Positions 44,681 through 55,886 of a DNA stretch of 64,000 bases are shown here, one piece after another (position 1 is the stretch's first letter; every line of letters starts with the position of its first letter). The position numbers were made by a program, and so were the translations under genes. Source of the stretch: RU20A sp042610495 (GTDB lineage: Bacteria > Pseudomonadota > Alphaproteobacteria > Rhizobiales > Rhizobiaceae). The notes below the pieces were generated by a model. The model was not told the DNA's origin. It saw only the letters and a list, made by a program, of their open reading frames with translations, and did not search any database. Location of the stretch: contig NZ_JBHGAP010000005.1 in NCBI RefSeq assembly GCF_042610495.1, positions 158,330 to 222,329 on the forward strand. The letters are read 5' to 3'.

Positions 44681-45127
44681 TGAAAAATTCCTCCTCCAGT
44701 GTTCGCCGTGACTGACGAGTCCGGCGTCCTATTCCCTGTCCCGGCCACCGCCGCTTCCGTCCTCGACCTCCCGGAACGGACACGGCCCCTGTGGCGGCCA
44801 GCCAAACGAAATCCGCATCCTTCCCATGGCGCGGCTGCCGCCCGACCGCACTCCGCAAGGGATGGTTTGTCGGGCGCCATGATCCTTTGTAACACGCTGG
44901 AGGCGCGCGGTTCAGGACGACTTTGGTTGAAGAGAGGGGGTAAGACTGTGGATGAATGCGTTCTCCATGACTTACCTTTTGATCGCTTTGCGGGCTTGCG
45001 ATCGCCGCGCGGCGCGGCGGCGCGGGCGGCATCCTTATACTTTCCTTATCTCCTGCCCCCACCTTCCCAATCGAAACCTGACCGTCATCGGGCGTAAGCC
45101 GGTTCCTGTCTCAACAGGAGCATCGAC
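44681..45127. other. Intergenic region before kdp
   Basis: The 447 bases between the divergent MHS transporter and kdp genes contain no convincing gene. TATACT at 45036-45041 is a possible -10 element for the kdp transcript, but no good -35 is visible upstream in the very GC-rich run. CCTGT-CTCA-ACAGG (about 45105-45118) forms a small hairpin that overlaps the AGGAG ribosome site of the first small ORF. KdpE would be expected to bind in this region. Confidence 0.4.
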
Positions 45128-45211
45128 ATGTTCGATTTCATCTTCATCGCGCTTGGCTGCGGCACGCTTCTCGTGCTGGCGCTCTACGCCCGCGCGCTCG
45201 ACCGGCTGTGA
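45128..45211 (+). CDS. 27-residue membrane peptide preceding kdpF
   Basis: ATG 45128, preceded by ACAGGAG, opens a 27-codon ORF starting MFDFIFIALGCGTLLVLALY and ending RALDRL: a single hydrophobic helix with a positively charged C-terminal end. It stops nine bases before kdpF and has similar architecture (short N-terminus, one helix, Arg tail). It is likely a small membrane subunit or a kdpF-like duplicate. Function unknown; too short for most gene finders. Confidence 0.6.
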   Translation: MFDFIFIALGCGTLLVLALYARALDRL

Positions 45212-45220
45212 GGCGGCATC

Positions 45221-45307
45221 ATGCTCGAACCTCTCTTCGGCCTCCTCGTCGCCATCGCCCTTGGCATCTATCTCGTCGTGACGCTTCTGCGTCCCGAGCG
45301 GTTCTGA
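45221..45307 (+). CDS. kdpF: K+-transporting ATPase small subunit KdpF
   Basis: 28 residues beginning MLEPLFGLLVAIALGIYLVV and ending LLRPERF. One transmembrane helix and the terminal RPERF match KdpF, the lipid-like stabilising subunit of the Kdp complex. It lies 13 bases upstream of kdpA in the order kdpFABCDE. Confidence 0.9.
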   Translation: MLEPLFGLLVAIALGIYLVVTLLRPERF

Positions 45308-45320
45308 TCGGGAGCGCGCC

Positions 45321-47030
45321 ATGACCACCGTCGGATGGCTCCAGATCAGCCTCCTCCTTCTCGCCGTTCTCGTCGTCATCAAGCCGCTCGGCCTTTACAT
45401 GGCCCGCGTCTTTGCCGGCGAGCGCACCCTTTTGTCCCCCGTGCTGGGCCGGCTGGAGCGCGATCTCTACCGCCTGAGCGGCGTCAATCCCGACAGGGAG
45501 CAGAGCTGGCTTGCCTATACGCTTGCCATGCTCGTCTTCTCTCTGGCCGGGTTCCTCGCGCTCTACGCGATCCTGCGCCTGCAGGGCGTTCTGCCGTTCA
45601 ATCCGCAGGGTTTCGCGGCGGTGCCGTCGGATCTTGCCTTCAACACGGCGGTCTCCTTCATCACCAACACCAACTGGCAGAACTATGCCGGCGAAGCGAC
45701 CATGAGCCATTTCAGCCAGATGGCCGGGCTGACGGTGCAGAATTTCCTCTCGGCCGCCACCGGCATGGCGCTCGCCGTCGCCTTCACCCGTGCGCTGGCC
45801 CGCTCGCGTGTCGCCACACTCGGCAATTTCTGGGTGGATATGACGCGCGCGACGCTCTACGTGCTGCTGCCGCTCGCCATCGTCGTCGCGCTCGCCTTCG
45901 TCGCCATGGGCCTGCCGCAGACGCTCCAGGCCTCCGTGACCGCCACCACGCTCGAAGGCGCCAATCAGGTGATTTCGCTGGGGCCCGTCGCCTCGCAGGA
46001 AGCGATCAAGCAGCTCGGCACCAATGGCGGCGGCTTCTTCAACGTCAACGCCGCCCATCCGTTCGAGAACCCGTCCGCCTGGTCGAACTACCTCAACATC
46101 TTCGCCATGCTCTCGATCTCGGCGGCGATGGTCTACACGTTCGGCCAGATGGTCGGAAACCGGCGGCAGGGCTGGGCGCTGATCGCCGCCATGGCCGTGC
46201 TCCTGATCGCCGGCGTTGCCGTCACCTACTGGGCGGAAGCCCAAGGCAACCCGATCCTGACGGCGCTCGGCGTCGATCCGGCACTCGGCAACATGGAAGG
46301 CAAGGAGATCCGCTTCGGCCAGGCGATGACGGCGCTCTACACGGCCGTGACCACGGGCCTTTCGAATGGCGGCGTCAACGGCATGCTGGGCTCGATGACG
46401 GGGCTCGGCGGCCTCGTGCCGATGTTCCTCATCCAGCTCGGCGAAGTGCTGCCGGGCGGCGTCGGCTCGGGTCTCTACGGCATGCTGGTCTTCGCGCTGC
46501 TGTCGGTCTTCGTCGCCGGCCTCATGGTCGGCCGCACGCCGGAATTCCTCGGCAAGAAGATCGAGGGTCGCGAGATGACCTTCGCCATGCTGGCCGTGCT
46601 GATCCTGCCGCTCGTCATCCTGGGTTTCACCGCCGTTTCCGCCATGCTGCCCTTCGCCGTGGCGAGCATCGGCACATCAGGCCCGCACGGCCTGTCGGAA
46701 ATCCTCTATGGCTATACGTCGGCCGCCGGCAACAACGGCTCGGCCTTCGGCGGCCTCTCCGGCAATACTGTCTGGTACAACACCACGCTCGGCATCGCCA
46801 TGCTGCTCGGCCGCTTCGCCTATGTCGTGCCGGTCATGGCCATTGCCGGCTCGCTCGCCGCCAAGGTGAAGACGCCTGCCTCTGCCGGCACCTTCCCCAC
46901 AGACGGCCCGCTCTTCGTCGGCCTTCTCATCGGCATCATCCTCATTCTCGGCGGCCTGCAGTTCTTCCCGGCGCTGGCGCTCGGCCCGATCGTCGAACAC
47001 CTCGCCATGCTCGCCGGCCAGACCTTCTAA
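45321..47030 (+). CDS. kdpA: K+-transporting ATPase subunit KdpA
   Basis: 569 residues, the K+-selective channel-like subunit. Four pore-loop repeats are visible: TNTNWQNYAGE, GTNGGGFFNVNAAHPFENP, TTGLSNGGVNGMLGSMTGLG and YTSAAGNNGSAFGG, each around a filter Gly. Ten membrane helices. It takes up K+ with high affinity and hands it to KdpB. Third gene of the operon, 10 bases before kdpB. Confidence 0.97.
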   Translation: MTTVGWLQISLLLLAVLVVIKPLGLYMARVFAGERTLLSPVLGRLERDLYRLSGVNPDREQSWLAYTLAMLVFSLAGFLALYAILRLQGVLPFNPQGFAAVPSDLAFNTAVSFITNTNWQNYAGEATMSHFSQMAGLTVQNFLSAATGMALAVAFTRALARSRVATLGNFWVDMTRATLYVLLPLAIVVALAFVAMGLPQTLQASVTATTLEGANQVISLGPVASQEAIKQLGTNGGGFFNVNAAHPFENPSAWSNYLNIFAMLSISAAMVYTFGQMVGNRRQGWALIAAMAVLLIAGVAVTYWAEAQGNPILTALGVDPALGNMEGKEIRFGQAMTALYTAVTTGLSNGGVNGMLGSMTGLGGLVPMFLIQLGEVLPGGVGSGLYGMLVFALLSVFVAGLMVGRTPEFLGKKIEGREMTFAMLAVLILPLVILGFTAVSAMLPFAVASIGTSGPHGLSEILYGYTSAAGNNGSAFGGLSGNTVWYNTTLGIAMLLGRFAYVVPVMAIAGSLAAKVKTPASAGTFPTDGPLFVGLLIGIILILGGLQFFPALALGPIVEHLAMLAGQTF

Positions 47031-47040
47031 GGATTTTCCC

Positions 47041-49104
<2,064 letters not shown>

Positions 49105-49106
49105 TC

Positions 49107-49676
49107 ATGCTCAACCATCTCCGCCCCGCCTTCACCCTCGTCGTTGCCTTCACGGTGCTGACCGGCCTTGCCTATCCGCTGGCCATCACCGGCATCGGCC
49201 AGACCACCTTTCCCGATCAGGCCAACGGGTCGCTGGTGACGCGCAACGGCGCCGTCGCCGGCTCCACGCTGATCGGGCAGGCCTTCACGAGCGCGCGCTA
49301 TTTCTGGCCGCGCCCCTCCGCCACCGGACCGGACGCCTATAACGCCGCCGCCTCCTCTGGCTCCAATCTCGGCCCGACCTCCGTCAAGCTTCGCGACCGA
49401 GTCGCGGCGGAGGTGGAGCGCCTTGCCGCGACCGGCATGACCCGCCCGGTGCCCGCCGATGCCGTGACCACATCCGGCTCCGGCCTCGATCCGGATATCT
49501 CGCCGGACTTTGCCCGCGCGCAGGTTTCCCGCATTGCCGCCGCGCGCGGTCTCGGCCCGGCCGATGTCGCCGCGCTGGTGGAGCGCCAGACGCAACATCC
49601 CGCCTTCGGCCTCATCGGCGAATCCCGAGTGAATGTGCTAGAGCTCAATCTGGCACTCGATGCCCTGACGAAGTGA
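49107..49676 (+). CDS. kdpC: K+-transporting ATPase subunit KdpC
   Basis: 189 residues from ATG 49107, two bases after the kdpB stop. One N-terminal helix (FTLVVAFTVLTGLAYPLAIT) and a periplasmic domain with GSTLIGQAFTSARYFWPRPS, YNAAASSGSNLGPT and DAVTTSGSGLDPDISP, all KdpC signatures. C-terminal LNLALDAL is also conserved. It stabilises the KdpFABC complex. Confidence 0.96.
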   Translation: MLNHLRPAFTLVVAFTVLTGLAYPLAITGIGQTTFPDQANGSLVTRNGAVAGSTLIGQAFTSARYFWPRPSATGPDAYNAAASSGSNLGPTSVKLRDRVAAEVERLAATGMTRPVPADAVTTSGSGLDPDISPDFARAQVSRIAAARGLGPADVAALVERQTQHPAFGLIGESRVNVLELNLALDALTK

Positions 49677-49686
49677 GCGTGAACGC

Positions 49687-52371
49687 ATGGCGGATGACGA
49701 CCGCAGGGACGAGCGTCGTCCCGATCCCGATGCCCTGCTTGCCCTGGCGGACAAGGACCGCCGGGGCAAGCTGACGGTTTTTCTGGGCGCCGCCCCCGGC
49801 GTCGGAAAGACCTATGCCATGCTGTCGCGCGCAAGGCGGCTGAAGGCTGACGGCATCGACATCGTCGTCGGCCTGGTCGAGACCCATGGCCGCAGCGAGA
49901 CGGCGGCCCTTATCGACGGGCTGGAGGTGCTGCCGCGCCGGCGCGTGCCGCATCGCGGCCGCATGCTGGAGGAGTTCGATCTGGATGCGGCCCTTTCCCG
50001 CCGCCCGCGCATCGTCATCGTCGATGAGCTCCCCCATTCCAACCCGGACGACAGCCGCCACCCCAAGCGCCATCAGGACATCGAGGAACTGACCGCCGCC
50101 GGCATCGATGTGTGGACGGCGCTCAACATCCAGCATCTCGAAAGCCTTGCGGATCTCGTCGCCGAGATCACCGGCGTCACCGTGCGCGAACGCGTGCCCG
50201 ATACCGTGCTGAAGCGGGCCGACGAGGTGCTGCTGGTCGATCTCGCGCCCTCCGAACTCATCGAGCGGCTGAAGGAGGGCAAGGTCTACCTGCCCGACAG
50301 CGCCAGCCGCGCCGCCGACAGCTTCTTCCGCCTCGGCAATCTGACGGCGCTGCGCGAACTGGCGCTGCGCCGCACCGCCGACCGGGTGGACGACCAGATG
50401 GTCGATTACCTCAAGCAGAACGCCATCGACGGACCCTGGGCAACGGGCGAGCGCCTGCTGGTCTGCGTCGGTGCCGATGCCCTGTCGGAGAAGGTGGTGC
50501 GGGTCGCCAGCCGGCTTGCCTCAGGCCTCAACGCCCCCTGGCTGGTCGTCTCCATCGAACGGGCCGACCGCGAGGTGGAGACGCCCGAGCGGCTGAACCG
50601 CATCGACACGCTGTTTCACCTCGCCGAGGCGCTGGGGGCGGAAACGCGCCGGCTGACCGGCAATGATTTCGTCGCCGAGATCCTGAAACTCGCCCGCCGC
50701 GAACACGTGACCCAGATCGTCGTCGGCATCCGCAGGCGCAGCCGGTGGCAGGCGCTCGTCAGCCGCTCGCTGCCGGACGCGCTGGCGCGTCAGGCGTCCG
50801 GCCTCGGCATTCACGTCGTCACGGGCGACGGCGAGACCGGCTTGCACCTCTCCCCCGCCCTGCCACGCCCGCTGCTGAGGGACCTGCAACGCTCCGCCCT
50901 GACGGCGCTCGGCTTCGTTGCCGCGACCACGCTGATGGCCGTCATCATCGACCGCTTCGTCAACCTGCCGAACATTTCGCTGATCTTCCTGCTGGCTGTG
51001 CTCGGCGCTGCCGTCGTCGGGGGCTATGTCGCCGCCTTCCTCGCTGCGGCACTGTCCGCGCTCGCCTATAATTTCTACTTCATCGATCCCATCCACACCT
51101 TCACCATCGCCGCGCCGCACGAGGTCTTCGCGCTCTTCATCTTCATCGCCGTGGCGGTGATCGCCGGCGGTTTTGCCTCGCGCATCCGCGAACAGGCGGA
51201 GGCGGCGCGGGTGCGGGCGAGCGCGCTGCAATCGCTCTACGATTTCTCCCGCAAGCTCTCGACCACCGCGAAAAGCGAGGACGCGCTTTGGCTCGCCGTC
51301 TCGCAATTGCAGGCGAGCCTCAGGCGAAAGGTGGTGCTGCTGCTGCCGAAGAAGGGCGAGTTGACCGTGGCCGCCGCCTGGCCGCCGGATACGGAACTCG
51401 ATCTCACCGACTACACCGCCGCGCGCTGGGCCCATGACAAGCGCGAGGCGGCCGGCCACGGCACCGGCACGCTTCCCAACAGCCGCTTCGCCTTCCGCCC
51501 GCTCTCCGGCCCCCACGGTATCGTCGGTGTGTGCGGCATCGAGCATGCGGGCGAGCGGCTCGACCTCAATGCCGAGCGCGCGCTGGCCGCCATCCTCGAC
51601 CAGACGGCGATTGCGCTCGACCGCGCGCGGCTCGCCGACGAGACGGTGGAGCAGGCCGCACGGCTGGAGGGCGAGCGCTACCGCGAGGCGCTGCTCTCCT
51701 CCATCTCGCATGACCTGCGCACGCCCCTTGCCACCATCACGGGCGCCGTCACCGGGCTTCGCGAACTCGGCGACCGCATGAGCGCGGAAAGCCGCGACGA
51801 TCTCCTGCAGTCAATCGAGGAGGAAAGCGGCCGGATGAGCCGTTTCGTCGCCAATCTCCTGGACATGACGCGCATCGAGGCCGGCACGCTGAAGCCGAAG
51901 CGCGACTGGGTGGATGTCGCCGATGTCGTTCAGTCGGCGGTGGAGCGCACCCGCAAATATGCACCCGGCCGGCAGATCGACACGGGGATCGCCGCCGCCC
52001 TGCCGCTCATCCGTGGCGACAGCGTGTTGCTGTCACAGGTGCTGTTCAACCTTCTCGACAATGCCGTGAAATATGGTGGCGACGCCCCGGTCAATGTCTA
52101 TGCCCGACGCGACGAGGGGGACGTGGTGATCTCCGTCACCGATCTCGGACGCGGCATCCCGGCCGAGGATCTGGACCGGATCTTCGAAAAATTCTATCGC
52201 AGGGGCAAGCCGGACGGCCGCGCCCCCGGCACCGGGCTTGGCCTATCCATCGCCCGCGGCTTCGTCGAGGCCATGGGCGGTCGCATTCATGCCGAAAGTC
52301 CTGCCTTGAAAAAGCGCGGAACGCGGATCGTGATGCGCTTTCCCGAAGGCGATGCCAGGACAGATCCATGA
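49687..52371 (+). CDS. kdpD: Sensor histidine kinase KdpD
   Basis: 894 residues. The N-terminal KdpD domain has the Walker A motif LGAAPGVGKTYAMLSRARRL near residue 30; a USP-like domain follows (LLVCVGADALSEKVV). Four membrane helices lie at about residues 405-500 (DUF4118), then a GAF-like segment, the H-box SSISHDLRTPLATITGAVTG near residue 685 and the ATPase domain with LLDNAVKYGGDAP and GTGLGLSIARG. It senses K+ limitation or osmotic stress and phosphorylates KdpE. Its stop overlaps the kdpE start (ATGA). Confidence 0.96.
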   Translation: MADDDRRDERRPDPDALLALADKDRRGKLTVFLGAAPGVGKTYAMLSRARRLKADGIDIVVGLVETHGRSETAALIDGLEVLPRRRVPHRGRMLEEFDLDAALSRRPRIVIVDELPHSNPDDSRHPKRHQDIEELTAAGIDVWTALNIQHLESLADLVAEITGVTVRERVPDTVLKRADEVLLVDLAPSELIERLKEGKVYLPDSASRAADSFFRLGNLTALRELALRRTADRVDDQMVDYLKQNAIDGPWATGERLLVCVGADALSEKVVRVASRLASGLNAPWLVVSIERADREVETPERLNRIDTLFHLAEALGAETRRLTGNDFVAEILKLARREHVTQIVVGIRRRSRWQALVSRSLPDALARQASGLGIHVVTGDGETGLHLSPALPRPLLRDLQRSALTALGFVAATTLMAVIIDRFVNLPNISLIFLLAVLGAAVVGGYVAAFLAAALSALAYNFYFIDPIHTFTIAAPHEVFALFIFIAVAVIAGGFASRIREQAEAARVRASALQSLYDFSRKLSTTAKSEDALWLAVSQLQASLRRKVVLLLPKKGELTVAAAWPPDTELDLTDYTAARWAHDKREAAGHGTGTLPNSRFAFRPLSGPHGIVGVCGIEHAGERLDLNAERALAAILDQTAIALDRARLADETVEQAARLEGERYREALLSSISHDLRTPLATITGAVTGLRELGDRMSAESRDDLLQSIEEESGRMSRFVANLLDMTRIEAGTLKPKRDWVDVADVVQSAVERTRKYAPGRQIDTGIAAALPLIRGDSVLLSQVLFNLLDNAVKYGGDAPVNVYARRDEGDVVISVTDLGRGIPAEDLDRIFEKFYRRGKPDGRAPGTGLGLSIARGFVEAMGGRIHAESPALKKRGTRIVMRFPEGDARTDP

Positions 52372-53060
52372 CGAGCGAAGCCCGCATTCTGGTGGTGGAC
52401 GACGAGCCGCAGATCCAGCGCTTCCTGAAGCCGTCGCTTGCGGCCGCCGGCTACGATGTCGTGGAGGCCGCAACGGGAGCGGAGGCCCTGAAGGCCGTCG
52501 CGACAAGGGCACCCGACCTCGTCATCCTCGACCTCGGCCTGCCCGACATGGACGGCAAGGAGGTCATTGCCAGCCTGCGGGGCTGGTCGGACATCCCCAT
52601 CCTCATCCTCTCGGCCCGCGACCGCGAGAGCGAGAAGATCGCAGCGCTCGATCTCGGCGCCGATGACTATGTCGAAAAACCCTTCGGCATCGGCGAACTC
52701 ACCGCCCGCATCCGCACGGCCCTGCGCCACCGGGGCCGGCGCGACGCGATCCCTGCCGTCACCGAGGTCGATGGCCTCAGCATCGACCCGGTCAAGCGGC
52801 TGGTCACGCGCGCCGGCGAGCCTGTGCATCTGACGCCGAAGGAGTACGATCTGCTGCTCCTCCTTGCCCGCCACGCCGGCCGTGTCGTCACCCACCGCAC
52901 GCTGCTGACGACCATCTGGGGCCCCGCCCACGCCGACGACCTGCACTACCTGCGCGTCTTCATCGGCCAGCTCCGGCAGAAGATCGAACGCGACCCCACC
53001 GAACCGCAGATCGTGCGCACCGAGCCGGGCGTGGGCTACCGCATGGCGGACCAGGACTGA
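52368..53060 (+). CDS. kdpE: Response regulator KdpE
   Basis: 230 residues. The receiver domain has ILVVDDEPQIQRFLKPSL, the phosphoacceptor in DLVILDLGLPDMDGKE and the conserved LSARDRESEKIAALDLGADD. The OmpR-type winged helix at about residues 130-230 includes LTPKEYDLLLLLARHAGRVV and YLRVFIGQLRQKIE. It activates kdp transcription when phosphorylated by KdpD. Last gene of the operon. Confidence 0.96.
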   Translation: MTSEARILVVDDEPQIQRFLKPSLAAAGYDVVEAATGAEALKAVATRAPDLVILDLGLPDMDGKEVIASLRGWSDIPILILSARDRESEKIAALDLGADDYVEKPFGIGELTARIRTALRHRGRRDAIPAVTEVDGLSIDPVKRLVTRAGEPVHLTPKEYDLLLLLARHAGRVVTHRTLLTTIWGPAHADDLHYLRVFIGQLRQKIERDPTEPQIVRTEPGVGYRMADQD

Positions 53061-53149
53061 TATCGCGCGGCCGATGGGGCACCCGGCTTGCCCGGCTGCG
53101 GTGTCGCCTGTAGTGTCGGCATCATCGGTGGGCTTGGTCCGGAGGCGAC

Positions 53150-53353
53150 ATGGCTTATGCACGCGTAGGGCTTACGATCCTTGGCCTGTTCATGGCGCTG
53201 GCGGGCCTGATCTGGATGGCCCAGGGCAGCGGCCTCTTTCCCTATCCGGCGTCGAGTTTCATGATCAACCAGAGCCCCTGGATCTGGCGTGGATTGCTGA
53301 CGCTTGTCCTCGGTCTGGTCATCGCCTGGGCGGCGCGCCGCTTCCTCCGCTGA
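53150..53353 (+). CDS. Small integral membrane protein
   Basis: 67 residues with two hydrophobic helices (VGLTILGLFMALAGLIWMA; WRGLLTLVLGLVIAWAARRF) joined by a short loop with SSFMINQSPWIWR. The start follows GGAGGCGAC. No function is known to me. It follows kdpE by 89 bases on the same strand, so cotranscription is possible. Confidence 0.65.
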   Translation: MAYARVGLTILGLFMALAGLIWMAQGSGLFPYPASSFMINQSPWIWRGLLTLVLGLVIAWAARRFLR

Positions 53354-53371
53354 CAGGCGGCAGAGCCGCCC

Positions 53372-53893
53372 TTATCGCATCACCTTCTCGAACAGGAAGC
53401 CGTCATCGTCCGGAAGATCTCCGGGGCCGGGCTGATGCGGATCCGTGTGCCTGGCATTGAAGAACGAGATGATCTTGAAGCCGCACTTGTTGACGTAGAA
53501 GTGGATGTTCCGCTTCTCGAAATACGGCGTGTGCGTGCGCCAGACGACGGTCTGCGGATAGCGCGCTTCAATGGCAAGCCAGGCCTGATGGCCGACGCCA
53601 TGCCCATGCTCGCCGACCTTCACGAAGAAGAGGTCGAGCGTGTTGTGATGAGTTTCCGGATCGATCGTCACCACGGCGCCGCCGATCTTGCGGCCATCGC
53701 GCAGGATGCGCAGCGTCGCGGCTCCCGGCGCGTAGATGGACATATCCAGATCCTCGTCGGAGGGGATCGGACCATCGGGGAGATCGCCGAATGTATCGAC
53801 GACGGCGATGGCGAAGGCCTCCTGGAGCTCTCTCTTGAAGGCCGGGATATCGCCTGCATCGGCGGGTGCCAGGGTCACAATATTGCTGCTCAT
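53372..53893 (-). CDS. GNAT family N-acetyltransferase
   Basis: 173 residues. The GNAT fold is recognisable from IGGAVVTIDPETHHNTLDLF then FVKVGEHGHGVGHQAWLAIE, where GHGVGHQAW stands in the acetyl-CoA loop (R/QxxGxG/A), and HFYVNKCGFKIISFFNARH at the C-terminal strands. Substrate is unknown. A triple TGTGGA repeat like that of the RND operon lies about 130 bases upstream of its start, on the coding strand as TCCACA, suggesting it belongs to the same regulon. Confidence 0.85.
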   Translation of the reverse strand: MSSNIVTLAPADAGDIPAFKRELQEAFAIAVVDTFGDLPDGPIPSDEDLDMSIYAPGAATLRILRDGRKIGGAVVTIDPETHHNTLDLFFVKVGEHGHGVGHQAWLAIEARYPQTVVWRTHTPYFEKRNIHFYVNKCGFKIISFFNARHTDPHQPGPGDLPDDDGFLFEKVMR

Positions 53894-54021
53894 GTCTTTC
53901 TCGCGACAGTGCTGGAGGATCGGGATCGAAAACGGCCCGGACGCCCGGCTCCACCGAAGGAATTGCCGTGCGGCCTCAATCGGCCCCTCCTCCCTCCCTT
54001 AGAAGGACTGGCTTGAGACTG

Positions 54022-54049
54022 TGTGGAGGGGATGTGGAGATTGTGTGGA
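54022..54049 (+). promoter_or_regulatory. Triple TGTGGA direct repeat (site B)
   Basis: TGTGGA occurs at 54022, 54033 and 54044, exactly 11 bases apart, one helical turn. It lies just after the sensor-kinase stop and 129 bases upstream of the GNAT gene. OmpR-family regulators bind such head-to-tail repeats. The same layout is found upstream of the RND operon. Confidence 0.65.
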
Positions 54050-54071
54050 GGCCCCGCCTGCGGCCAGCGGC

Positions 54072-55133
54072 TCAGGGGACGGGCTTGCCGAAGGCAATTT
54101 CGAACATCGCCCCGCCTGCCGGGGACGGCGCATAGCGGACCTTACCGCCATGGGCCTCGACGATGGCGCGCACGACGGACAGGCCGAGGCCATTGCCGCC
54201 CTTCTCCATCGCGCCCGAGCGCTTGCCCCGCCGGAACGGTTCGAAGGCCGCGGACGCGATGTCTGCGTCAAGACCCGGCCCCTCGTCGGCGATGCGCAGG
54301 ATCACCTGATCATCGGCCACGCGAAGGGTGATGTCGATGACACCCCGGATGGCATAGCGGCGCGCATTGGTGATGAGGGCCAGAAGGGCCTGCCGGATAC
54401 GCATGGCATCGACACGCACGACGACATCGTCCAGGTCGAGCCGCAGATCAAAGCCATCCTGTTTCAGCTCCTGATCCAGCACGCCCGCCAGCCGCAGGAT
54501 CTCCTCCTTCAGACGGACGGGCTGCAGGTGCAGATCGAGGTGGCCGCTGTCGGCGAGCGTAACCGTCCGAAGGTCTTCGACAAGCCTTGCCAGCGAGTCC
54601 ACCTGCAGGACAAGCGCGTGAAGAGAGGCTTCATCCGGTTCGAAGACACCGTCGATCATACCTTGCAGCCGCCCTTTCAGGATGGTCAGGGGCGTGCGCA
54701 ATTCATGGGCGATGGTGGCGTTCCACAGGGTCATGTCGGCAGCCATATCCTGAAGGCGCTGGGCCATGGCGTTGAAGTCCTGAACCAGAAGCGCGGTCTC
54801 GCCCAGGGAGTGATCGCCGGGCACGGCGCGCGCCGACAGGTCGCCGTCCTTGATGCGCCGGGCGCTCGTCGCCAGCGATTCCAGCGGTTCCAGAATACGG
54901 CGCGCCAGCCTGATCGCGGCGACGGCCGCAACGATGAGCGCGATGAAGATGAGGATGGCGAGGATGATGAAGTCGAAGCCCGTCAGCCAATTCTCGGTAT
55001 CGTCGGACCAGGGCGAGAAATAGAAAAGGATCGTGAAGGCCAGGTAGGTTCCGAAGAAGACCAGCAGACCGGCGGCCACGGTGACGAAGGCCATGGCGAC
55101 AAGAATCTGCCGGCTCAGTCCCTTCGCGATCAT
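54072..55133 (-). CDS. Sensor histidine kinase (BaeS-like)
   Basis: 353 residues. Two membrane helices (VAMAFVTVAAGLLVFFGTYL; FIILAILIFIALIVAAVAAI) bracket a short periplasmic segment of only ~20 residues; then HAMP (RRILEPLESLATSARRIKDG), the H-box NATIAHELRTPLTILKGRLQ near residue 145 and the ATPase motifs ALITNARRYA and GNGLGLSVVRAIVEAHGG. The tiny periplasmic loop suggests sensing of envelope or membrane stress. Its start overlaps the stop of the response-regulator gene (ATGA). Confidence 0.92.
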   Translation of the reverse strand: MIAKGLSRQILVAMAFVTVAAGLLVFFGTYLAFTILFYFSPWSDDTENWLTGFDFIILAILIFIALIVAAVAAIRLARRILEPLESLATSARRIKDGDLSARAVPGDHSLGETALLVQDFNAMAQRLQDMAADMTLWNATIAHELRTPLTILKGRLQGMIDGVFEPDEASLHALVLQVDSLARLVEDLRTVTLADSGHLDLHLQPVRLKEEILRLAGVLDQELKQDGFDLRLDLDDVVVRVDAMRIRQALLALITNARRYAIRGVIDITLRVADDQVILRIADEGPGLDADIASAAFEPFRRGKRSGAMEKGGNGLGLSVVRAIVEAHGGKVRYAPSPAGGAMFEIAFGKPVP

Positions 55134-55819
55134 GGATCGACCGCCAGGCGGTAACCGACGCCCCGGATGCTGGCGAGCATGCCCTCGGCGCCGGCCTGTT
55201 CGAGCTTCTTGCGCAGCTTGCTCAGATGGCTGTCGATGGTCCGATCCAGCGCATCCGATCCGGAGAGGCAGGCATCCACCAGTTCGCTTCGCGAGAACAC
55301 CTTGGTGGGCGTGCGGGCCAGATGGGCGAGCAGCCGGAATTCCGTCAGCGTCAGTGACAGGGTGACCGGCACGCCGTCCTTGTCGATCCTGACCTGATAG
55401 CTATCGAGATCGATCGTCAGGGCGCCGGCGCGGATCATCACTCCTGCCTGGCTGAGGCCGGCCCGGCGCAGGACCGCCTTGGCCCGCGCGACAACCTCGA
55501 TCGGGTTGAACGGCTTGACGATGTAATCGTCCGCACCGATGCGCAATCCCTGCAGGCGATCGACATCCTCATCCAGTGCCGTGATCATGATCACGGGCGT
55601 GCGGCCGCGCCTCTGGATTTCCGCCAGAAGCTCCCAGCCATCCAGCCGCGGCATGGTGATGTCGGCCAGGACAATGTCGGGCTTCAGCGTGCGGTGCAGG
55701 TCCAGCGCCACCTGCCCATCACGGGCGTGGACGGTGCGAAAGCCCTCGCGGGTGAAGTAGGCCTGAAGAATGCCGGCGATCTCCGCATCGTCTTCGGCGA
55801 TCAAAACGAGTTCTGCCAT
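55130..55819 (-). CDS. OmpR-family response regulator (BaeR-like)
   Basis: 229 residues from ATG 55819, preceded by GGGAGGAG. Receiver: LVLIAEDDAEIAGILQAYF, phosphoacceptor in DIVLADITMPRLDGWELL, and ALDEDVDRLQGLRIGADDYI with conserved Lys in VKPFNP. The winged helix has SLTLTEFRLLAHLARTP and LDRTIDSHLSKLRKKLE. First gene of a two-gene operon with the kinase, divergent from the RND efflux genes, which it very probably controls through the repeat at 55887-55914. Confidence 0.93.
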   Translation of the reverse strand: MAELVLIAEDDAEIAGILQAYFTREGFRTVHARDGQVALDLHRTLKPDIVLADITMPRLDGWELLAEIQRRGRTPVIMITALDEDVDRLQGLRIGADDYIVKPFNPIEVVARAKAVLRRAGLSQAGVMIRAGALTIDLDSYQVRIDKDGVPVTLSLTLTEFRLLAHLARTPTKVFSRSELVDACLSGSDALDRTIDSHLSKLRKKLEQAGAEGMLASIRGVGYRLAVDP

Positions 55820-55886
55820 GGTTATTGCGCTCCTCCCGATTTCAATGCCACCGAACATTCAAAGCGTCGAGTGGGCGCGGCCCAGC

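Noticed and set aside
44699..45097. A 132-codon ORF upstream of kdp
   Set aside because: No ribosome site, no recognisable protein character, and it spans the expected kdp promoter.
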